In this document: one piece after another, positions 57,923 to 64,000 of the stretch
Position numbering within the stretch: position 1 is the first letter of the stretch
Layout of the letters: each line of letters starts with the position of its first letter
Assembly (NCBI GenBank): GCA_945865905.1
Contig: CAMBFC010000001.1
Coordinates: 1-64,000, forward strand
Source: Rickettsia typhi
Lineage (GTDB): Bacteria; Pseudomonadota; Alphaproteobacteria; Rickettsiales; UBA1997
DNA: 64,000 bases
Direction of reading: 5' to 3'
Notes under the pieces: generated by a model
Seen by the model: only the letters and a program-made list of their open reading frames with translations
Told to the model about the DNA's origin: nothing
Databases searched by the model: none
Made by a program: the position numbers and the translations under genes

Positions 57923-57926
57923 ATTT

Positions 57927-58451
57927 ATGATAAATTCTCAGAAAAATTCTCTCACAAGTTTTTATAAAATTATTCTCGCAATATGCTTGGCAACACCTTT
58001 ATCTTCATGCTATCTCATTGATAACAAAAGCAATACTATTTATTCTAATGAAAATTTAGGTCATTCTGATAATCCCGCAGACTACACAACTGGAAGTGGA
58101 GGCCTATCAAACAAGGAGCTCTCAAAAAAAACTGTGACTTCATTTGTTGCGGGCAGCAAAGATATTCCTCTTGCCAGTGGTTTAAATAAAGTTTCTGATG
58201 AGGGTTTAGATTTTGATTCTGCGAGCGGCAGTATTATTGCAATCACCTATAAAAGTTCTGATGATTTGCAAAAGGTAAAAGATTTTTATACAAAAACCTT
58301 GCCACAATTGGGGTGGAAAAATATTGAAAATAATCAGCCAAAGCTTGAATTGCTAAGGTTTAAGCGTGATAAAGAAAAATTAGAAATCGAGTTTTTAAAT
58401 TATAACGGCGATGATTTAGTGAAATTTTTTGTTGAAACTATTTCACGATAA
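57927..58451 (+). CDS. Putative lipoprotein, hypothetical (start corrected from 57882)
   Basis: ATG at 57927 just after mutM stop: MINSQKNSLTSFYKIILAICLATPLSSCYLIDN (lipobox LSSC). Confidence 0.75.
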   Translation: MINSQKNSLTSFYKIILAICLATPLSSCYLIDNKSNTIYSNENLGHSDNPADYTTGSGGLSNKELSKKTVTSFVAGSKDIPLASGLNKVSDEGLDFDSASGSIIAITYKSSDDLQKVKDFYTKTLPQLGWKNIENNQPKLELLRFKRDKEKLEIEFLNYNGDDLVKFFVETISR

Positions 58452-58484
58452 AATATTTATTGGCGCCTAACAAAGAAGACTCAT

Positions 58485-59630
58485 TCAAATTAGTTTTAAA
58501 TTTCCATAATCAACATCGCGATGATATTTGCGCTTCGTAAAAGCCAAAATTAGTCCAAAACAAATCGCCATTGAGATCATCGATGAACCACCGTAGCTTA
58601 TGAACGGAAGCGTCATTCCCTTTGCTGGAAGAAGTCGTAAATTTACGCCAATATTTACAATCACTTGAATTGTAAATTGCATCATCAAGCCAAAAAGCGA
58701 AAGATATACAAACATGTTTTCTTCGTCAAGAGCGCGCTTGACTATTCTGGTTATAAGATAGGCAAATAAAATTATAATCATTGCACAAGTTAGTGCGCCA
58801 TATTCTTCGCCAATTACAGCAAAAATAAAATCAGTGTGAGCATCGGGAATGAATTTTTTTACTACGCCATTTCCGGGGCCAGTGCCAAAGAAAGAACCGT
58901 TAACAAAAGCATCTAAAGATCTTTCTACTTGATAATTTTTACCCTCACCATCAAGAAATTTATTGATACGATCCTCAACATGAGGAAGTGCGATATAAGC
59001 AGTTATTGCCCCCAAGAATCCAAAAAATGCTACGATAAAAATTATCGCCATTGGAATTCCATAGATAAAAAGCTGAGCAATCCACATGGCTGTAAGAGTA
59101 ATTGTCATCCCAATATCAGGCTGCAAAACTAATAAAATAACAATTATTAAATATAGACTTAGTGAAATTCCATATTTTAGCATCCATTTTGAATTATGAT
59201 ATTTTTGTAAAACATAGGCATTTACAATAATGAAAAAAGTTTTGGCAAATTCTGAAGGTTGCAAAGTAAAGCCCGCGAGATAGATCCAGCGCTTTGCTCC
59301 CTTGGCTTCAAGGCCAAAAAACAATACCGCTATTAACAGCAAAATTGTTATAGTAAGTCCCACTATAGCAAAAAATTTAATATATTCTTGATCAAGAAAC
59401 GAGATCACAACCAATAAAAACAAGGCCATGCAGGCAAAAATTATCTGTTTATTGAGGAAGAAAAACTTTGTAACATCTATTCTTTTAGCAATTGCAGTGC
59501 TTGAGGTGGCTGTCATCATTAAGCCAAAAACGATAATAGCAAAAATGATCATAACATTGATTTTATCAATATCGATCCACCATTTAGTGATTGGCCCTAG
59601 AGAATTGCGGTCAAAATGCTGATTATCCAT
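58485..59630 (-). CDS. ftsW: FtsW/RodA/SpoVE family peptidoglycan glycosyltransferase (FtsW)
   Basis: LQPSEFAKTFFIIVNAY; VLQPDIGMTITL; TDFIFAVIGEEYG; FISYGGSSMISM. Confidence 0.95.
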   Translation of the reverse strand: MDNQHFDRNSLGPITKWWIDIDKINVMIIFAIIVFGLMMTATSSTAIAKRIDVTKFFFLNKQIIFACMALFLLVVISFLDQEYIKFFAIVGLTITILLLIAVLFFGLEAKGAKRWIYLAGFTLQPSEFAKTFFIIVNAYVLQKYHNSKWMLKYGISLSLYLIIVILLVLQPDIGMTITLTAMWIAQLFIYGIPMAIIFIVAFFGFLGAITAYIALPHVEDRINKFLDGEGKNYQVERSLDAFVNGSFFGTGPGNGVVKKFIPDAHTDFIFAVIGEEYGALTCAMIIILFAYLITRIVKRALDEENMFVYLSLFGLMMQFTIQVIVNIGVNLRLLPAKGMTLPFISYGGSSMISMAICFGLILAFTKRKYHRDVDYGNLKLI

Positions 59631-59721
59631 TTTAAATAATTTTAAGAAATTAGAAATTTTAAATTATAAATTTACAACTATAATTGCAAGGATAGTGATT
59701 AGACATATTAAAACATATAAA

Positions 59722-61125
59722 ATGATTATGAAAAAAAATTCTGCAAATAAAATGTGGGGCGGCAGATTTGATGCCAGTCCTTCACAAATGATGTTAGAAA
59801 TCAATCAATCAATCAGCTTTGATCACAAATTATATAAGCAAGATATCGCAGGTTCAATTGCTCATGCACAAATGCTTTCTGCTGTAAAAATTATTTCTCA
59901 ACCAGAAGCAAAAAAAATTATTGATGGTCTGAAAAAAATTGAAAAAGAAATTGATAGTGAAAAATTTATTTTCAAAAAAGAGCTCGAAGATATTCATATG
60001 AATATTGAATCGCGCCTCAAAGAAATTATCGGCGATGTAGCAGGAAAACTTCATACTGCTCGCTCGCGCAATGATCAAGTTGCAACTGATTTTCGTTTAT
60101 TTATTCGCGATGAAGTTGATTCAATTCGCCAACTACTCATCGATTTAGAAAAAAACTTTGTTACTAAGGCAGAAAAAAATCTCGATATAATCATGCCGGG
60201 ATTCACCCATTTGCAAGTTGCGCAACCCGTTTTATTTTCTCATCATTTGCTGGCCTATTTTGAGATGTTTAAGCGTGATATTTCGCGTTTAGATGATTTG
60301 CGTGCCAGAATGAATGAATGCCCTCTTGGCGCTTGCGCAATGGCAGGAACATCCTTTCCTATCGATCGCTTTGCCACCGCAAAATCACTTGGCTTTGCAC
60401 GACCAACCGCCAACTCAATGGATTCAGTTTCTGATCGCGATTTTGCCATCGAATTTTTATCTTGCACATCATTAATCGCATTACACCTTTCTCGTTTTGC
60501 CGAAGAAATTATTATTTGGATGAGTAAAGGTTTTGAATTTATCAAACTCTCCGACGCCTTTACTTCTGGCAGCTCAATCATGCCACAGAAAAAAAATCCT
60601 GATGCTGCAGAATTAATTCGCGCAAAATCTGGCAGAATTTTTGGCGCATTATTTTCTCTTCTCACGGTGATCAAGGGCCTTCCACTCACCTATTCTAAAG
60701 ATATGCAAGAAGATAAAGAAGTTGTATTTGATGCGAGCACAAATATTCAACTGGCATTGCGAGCTATGTCTGGCATGGTTTTGGATATGTCAGTTAATAA
60801 AGAAAAAATGTTAGCAATGTCAAAAACTGGCTATTCAACTGCAACCGATTTAGCTGATTGGTTAGTAAAAAATTTACAAATTCCGTTTCGCAACGCACAT
60901 CATATTACAGGAACAATCGTAAAAATGGCGGAAGAAAAAAAATTAGACTTACATCAATTAAAAATTTCTGATTTGCAAAAAGTTGAGAAAAAAATCTCCG
61001 CAAAAATTTTTGATGTGCTAAGTGTAGAAAATTCTGTAAATTCAAGAATTAGCTTTGGCGGAACAGCGAGTAGCGCGGTTAAAACCCAGATCACAATAGC
61101 AAAAAAGTTTTTACAAAATGCATAA
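59722..61125 (+). CDS. argH: Argininosuccinate lyase (start probably 59722/59728 rather than GTG 59695)
   Basis: NKMWGGRFDASPSQMMLEINQS; HTARSRNDQVATDFRL; GSSIMPQKKNPDAAELIRAK. Confidence 0.96.
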   Translation: MIMKKNSANKMWGGRFDASPSQMMLEINQSISFDHKLYKQDIAGSIAHAQMLSAVKIISQPEAKKIIDGLKKIEKEIDSEKFIFKKELEDIHMNIESRLKEIIGDVAGKLHTARSRNDQVATDFRLFIRDEVDSIRQLLIDLEKNFVTKAEKNLDIIMPGFTHLQVAQPVLFSHHLLAYFEMFKRDISRLDDLRARMNECPLGACAMAGTSFPIDRFATAKSLGFARPTANSMDSVSDRDFAIEFLSCTSLIALHLSRFAEEIIIWMSKGFEFIKLSDAFTSGSSIMPQKKNPDAAELIRAKSGRIFGALFSLLTVIKGLPLTYSKDMQEDKEVVFDASTNIQLALRAMSGMVLDMSVNKEKMLAMSKTGYSTATDLADWLVKNLQIPFRNAHHITGTIVKMAEEKKLDLHQLKISDLQKVEKKISAKIFDVLSVENSVNSRISFGGTASSAVKTQITIAKKFLQNA

Positions 61126-61179
61126 TTGTTAGCGCCAATTCAGACGCTCACAATTATAAATCAATCTCACTAAATTATC

Positions 61180-61926
61180 GTGACTGAAAAAATTTCTCTC
61201 CAAGAACATCTCACAGAATTAAAAAAACGGATAATATTTTGTGTAATATTTTTGATTGTAGCATTTTGCTTCTGTTACTTTTTTTCTGCAGAAATTTATC
61301 AATTTTTGCTACAACCATTAGCAGAATCTTTTGCTGATCAGCAAAATAGAAGACTAATCTACACCAGCCCAGCTGAAGGCTTCATCACCTTTACAAGAGT
61401 TGCATTTTATGCTGCATTATTTTTCTCTTTACCAGTATTTTTTATTCAACTTTATATTTTTTTAGCACCCGCCTTATTTAAAAAAGAAAAAAAATTCATA
61501 ATTTTATTATTATTTTTTGCACCATTTTTATTTTTATGCGGAGCTGCACTTGCATATTTTTTTCTTCTTCCACTAACTTTTAAATTCTTCTTAAGCTTTG
61601 AGGCTCAAGGTCTCGCAGGATCATCAATAATTCCTATTCAGCTTGAAACAAAAATTTCTGAATATTTAAATTTGATAATTGATTTACTTTTTTCATTTGG
61701 AATTGCATTTCAATCACCAATTCTCTTGCTTTTTTTATTTAGAATTGGTTTTCTTACTCCTGATGATTTAAGAAAAAGACGAAAGTATTGGATTGTAATT
61801 ATTTTTATAGTAGCCGCAATCCTTACTCCGCCTGATGTCTTGAGTCAGATAAGTTTAGCAATTCCAATGATTTTATTATTTGAAATTGTTATTCTTATTG
61901 GAAATAAAATTAACAAACTAAAATAA
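61180..61926 (+). CDS. tatC: Sec-independent translocase TatC (GTG start)
   Basis: SLQEHLTELKKRIIFC; six TM helices; YTSPAEGFITFTRVAFYAALFFSLPVFFIQLYIFLAPAL. Confidence 0.96.
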   Translation: MTEKISLQEHLTELKKRIIFCVIFLIVAFCFCYFFSAEIYQFLLQPLAESFADQQNRRLIYTSPAEGFITFTRVAFYAALFFSLPVFFIQLYIFLAPALFKKEKKFIILLLFFAPFLFLCGAALAYFFLLPLTFKFFLSFEAQGLAGSSIIPIQLETKISEYLNLIIDLLFSFGIAFQSPILLLFLFRIGFLTPDDLRKRRKYWIVIIFIVAAILTPPDVLSQISLAIPMILLFEIVILIGNKINKLK

Positions 61927-61933
61927 AAATTTT

Positions 61934-62080
61934 ATGGCAGTAAAAAAAGTAGTTAAAAAAGTAGCCGCTAAAAAAGTAGTTGCTAAAAAAGCAGTTGCTA
62001 AAAAAGTAGTTAAAAAAGTTGTTGCTAAAAAAGTAGTTAAAAAAGTTGTTGCTAAAAAACCTACTGCGAAAAAAAAGTAG
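61934..62080 (+). CDS. Histone H1/HC1-like Lys-Ala-Val repeat protein, 48 aa as read (absent from ORF track)
   Basis: MAVKKVVKKVAAKKVVAKKAVAKKVVKKVVAKKVVKKVVAKKPTAKKK*; followed by a strong terminator. Confidence 0.75.
   Translation: MAVKKVVKKVAAKKVVAKKAVAKKVVKKVVAKKVVKKVVAKKPTAKKK
62006..62059 (+). repeat. 27-bp perfect tandem duplication inside the histone-like ORF
   Basis: gtagttaaaaaagttgttgctaaaaaa at 62006-62032 and again at 62033-62059. Confidence 0.95.
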
Positions 62081-62103
62081 TAGTAAAATCTAAAAAGTAA
62101 AAG

Positions 62104-62140
62104 AAAGGCCGAGAGGGCAATAACCCTCTCGGCCTTTTTT
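62104..62140 (+). terminator. Rho-independent terminator
   Basis: aaaggccgagaggg / ccctctcggccttttttatt: 14-bp stem, 6-nt loop, T-tract. Confidence 0.93.
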
Positions 62141-62176
62141 ATTGGAGAATAATTTTGATGAATGCATTATTTTTGT

Positions 62177-62680
62177 TTAGCTCGACACTTGATTTACATC
62201 TTTTTGCGGCAACGCACCAAAGGCTGGTCGCGCAGTAATATTTTTTGCAACAGGAGCGGGAATTCTTGCCTTAACCTCTTCATTGACAATATCGCACATA
62301 ACTTCAACAAATGGCCTGCCACCATTTACAGCACTCATTGCATAAGCCTTAGGACTAATACTTTGAACGGCCTCTGCTGTTAATTGATTAATAGCTCCAG
62401 TTTCATTATTTTTAACCAAAGGAAATAAGCGATTTAGGGCCGCCGCATAAGACTTTAGATTTGGATTATCAGTTTTTATGGCTCCATTTGCCACATCTTG
62501 ATCAGAAATGTCACTTAAAAATAAAAATACTTCTTCAGCAATTGATTCTGCGTTTAATAATTCACCCTCACCAACCTTAGATAGCAACTCTAAACGCTGC
62601 ACTATTCCCAAAAAATCTGCACTTGGTTTTTCTGGTGAGGCGCTGGGAGATGAATTGTTTGTATTGTCTAATGTAGTCAT
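62177..62680 (-). CDS. Hypothetical protein (167 aa)
   Basis: ORF in coding orientation, 3 bp from the downstream stop of the AmgK-like gene; no recognised domain. Confidence 0.6.
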   Translation of the reverse strand: MTTLDNTNNSSPSASPEKPSADFLGIVQRLELLSKVGEGELLNAESIAEEVFLFLSDISDQDVANGAIKTDNPNLKSYAAALNRLFPLVKNNETGAINQLTAEAVQSISPKAYAMSAVNGGRPFVEVMCDIVNEEVKARIPAPVAKNITARPAFGALPQKDVNQVSS

Positions 62681-62683
62681 AAT

Positions 62684-63658
62684 CTAAATAAACTTTTGTA
62701 AAAATACTGAAATATCCTTAAAAATAGGATTATCAGAAGAAAGACGCATTATAACCGATTTTATAACTCTTGGCAAGAGATTTAAGTAATCTGGCTTAGA
62801 ATCACGCGTAGCAAGGCGCGCAAAGATACCAAGAATTTTGATATTACGCTGCAAAGATAAAATTGCGTAATCTTGCGCAAAAGCATTTTTATCAATTGAA
62901 GTTGAATATAAATAATGCGCAAAAATTTCTTCGCGAGTTTTTTCATCAACATCACGGCGCGCATCTTCTAATAACGAAACCAAATCATAAGCCGATGAAC
63001 CAATCACCGCATCTTGAAAATCAAGCAATCCCACCGATTTATACCCTTGACGCTGCGACAAAATCATTAAATTATCAGCATGATAATCGCGCAAAACTAA
63101 CACCTGATTTTCACGACTTAACAAATCGAAAAGCTCAAACCATAATTGCTTGAAACGCGCTTTTTCTTGCAGAGTCATGGTGATTTTTTTTACATGCGGC
63201 AAATACCAATCAACCAACAACATCACTTCACGAAATAATAGTGCGTGGTTGTAAACCTCTAGATCATTGGGCGCGTCAATCTTGCGCAACTTAACCAAAG
63301 CATCGCAAGCATTTTTATAAAGCGATAATTCTTGAGATTTATTTGCAGAATCAGCAAGCACTCTTCCATAACTATCATCGCCAAAATCTTCGAGCAAAAT
63401 AAATCCTTCCACTGAATCAACAGCAAAAATCTTTGGCGCAGAAAAATTATTTTCGACTAAAAATTTATCAATATCTATAAAGGGCCCAATGTTCTCGTGG
63501 CTTGGTGGCGCAAACATTAGGATAAAAGTTTTATCATCACAAAAAATTCTGTAATAAGAACGAAAAGATGCATCACCCGCAACTTTTTTTATCGTGCAAT
63601 TTGCAATATTATTTTTTGCTAGAAAAACTTTAGCAGTTGTTTCGTTAAGAGAAATCAC
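62684..63658 (-). CDS. Aminoglycoside phosphotransferase-family sugar kinase (AmgK-like)
   Basis: VLRDYHADNLMIL (HxDxxxxN), VGLLDFQDAVIGSSAYDLVSLLEDARRDV. Confidence 0.9.
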   Translation of the reverse strand: MISLNETTAKVFLAKNNIANCTIKKVAGDASFRSYYRIFCDDKTFILMFAPPSHENIGPFIDIDKFLVENNFSAPKIFAVDSVEGFILLEDFGDDSYGRVLADSANKSQELSLYKNACDALVKLRKIDAPNDLEVYNHALLFREVMLLVDWYLPHVKKITMTLQEKARFKQLWFELFDLLSRENQVLVLRDYHADNLMILSQRQGYKSVGLLDFQDAVIGSSAYDLVSLLEDARRDVDEKTREEIFAHYLYSTSIDKNAFAQDYAILSLQRNIKILGIFARLATRDSKPDYLNLLPRVIKSVIMRLSSDNPIFKDISVFLQKFI

Positions 63659-63673
63659 GCGTAAAAAATTTAA

Positions 63674-64000
63674 TTAAAAATCTAATTTAGAATACCATTC
63701 TGGTGGATTAATATTGGCAATCCGATCTTTTAAAATATCGTTGAAAACCTTGTGCGACTTGATCAGACTATACCAATCTTTAACACTTTGATGATGCTGC
63801 CAATTAATATCGCCAAAATAATCAAGCACAGAAATTTGCGCCGCTGCGGCAAAATCTGCAACAGAAATATGTTCTCCGGCAAGATATTTTCTTGTTTCGA
63901 GTAAATATTCAATATAGTTCAAATGAATATTCAAATTATAACGAGCAACACGCAAAATTTCAGAATTAGGAGCTTTTGAACCAGGTAAATAGCGGTTAAA
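63674..64000 (-). CDS. GST-fold cell-division protein FzlA-like, C-terminal part (5' end outside window)
   Basis: Open frame to the window end (FNRYLPGSKAPNSEILRVARYNLN...); GST-C ISVADFAAAAQISVLDYFGDINW; C-terminus NPPEWYSKLDF resembles the FzlA tail. Confidence 0.8.
   Translation of the reverse strand, partial: FNRYLPGSKAPNSEILRVARYNLNIHLNYIEYLLETRKYLAGEHISVADFAAAAQISVLDYFGDINWQHHQSVKDWYSLIKSHKVFNDILKDRIANINPPEWYSKLDF

Overview
AT-rich window that looks alphaproteobacterial (FzlA-like GST C-terminus, class I LysRS, FtsK/FtsW/YchF/LptD/SecD-YajC housekeeping genes). It is probably a Rickettsiales-like or other reduced-genome lineage; this taxonomy is an inference. Layout: (1) the end of an IS3-family element at the left edge, then ftsK with a type II restriction-modification pair immediately upstream; (2) a housekeeping block from ychF to thrS, with tRNA-Ala(GGC) and a 56-bp-arm perfect inverted repeat between ychF and mltA; (3) a surface-polysaccharide island of about 21.5 kb (21.6-43.2 kb) with dTDP-sugar genes, glycosyltransferases, a carbamoyltransferase, WbqC, a PhyH dioxygenase, methyltransferases and an SDR-GT2 fusion; (4) a compact putative sensory/signalling locus (43.2-50.2 kb) made of a LuxI/GNAT-like synthase, TonB-dependent receptor, YfiR-like protein and stand-alone Hpt in one operon, divergent from a hybrid histidine kinase; (5) more housekeeping genes (class I LysRS, MtaB, QueH, MutM, FtsW, ArgH, TatC), tRNA-Gly(GCC), and an un-called Lys/Ala/Val-repeat histone-like mini-gene with a strong terminator. 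The best candidate for an undescribed system is the 43.2-50.2 kb signalling locus. All family assignments come from reading motifs in the translations; no database search was run.
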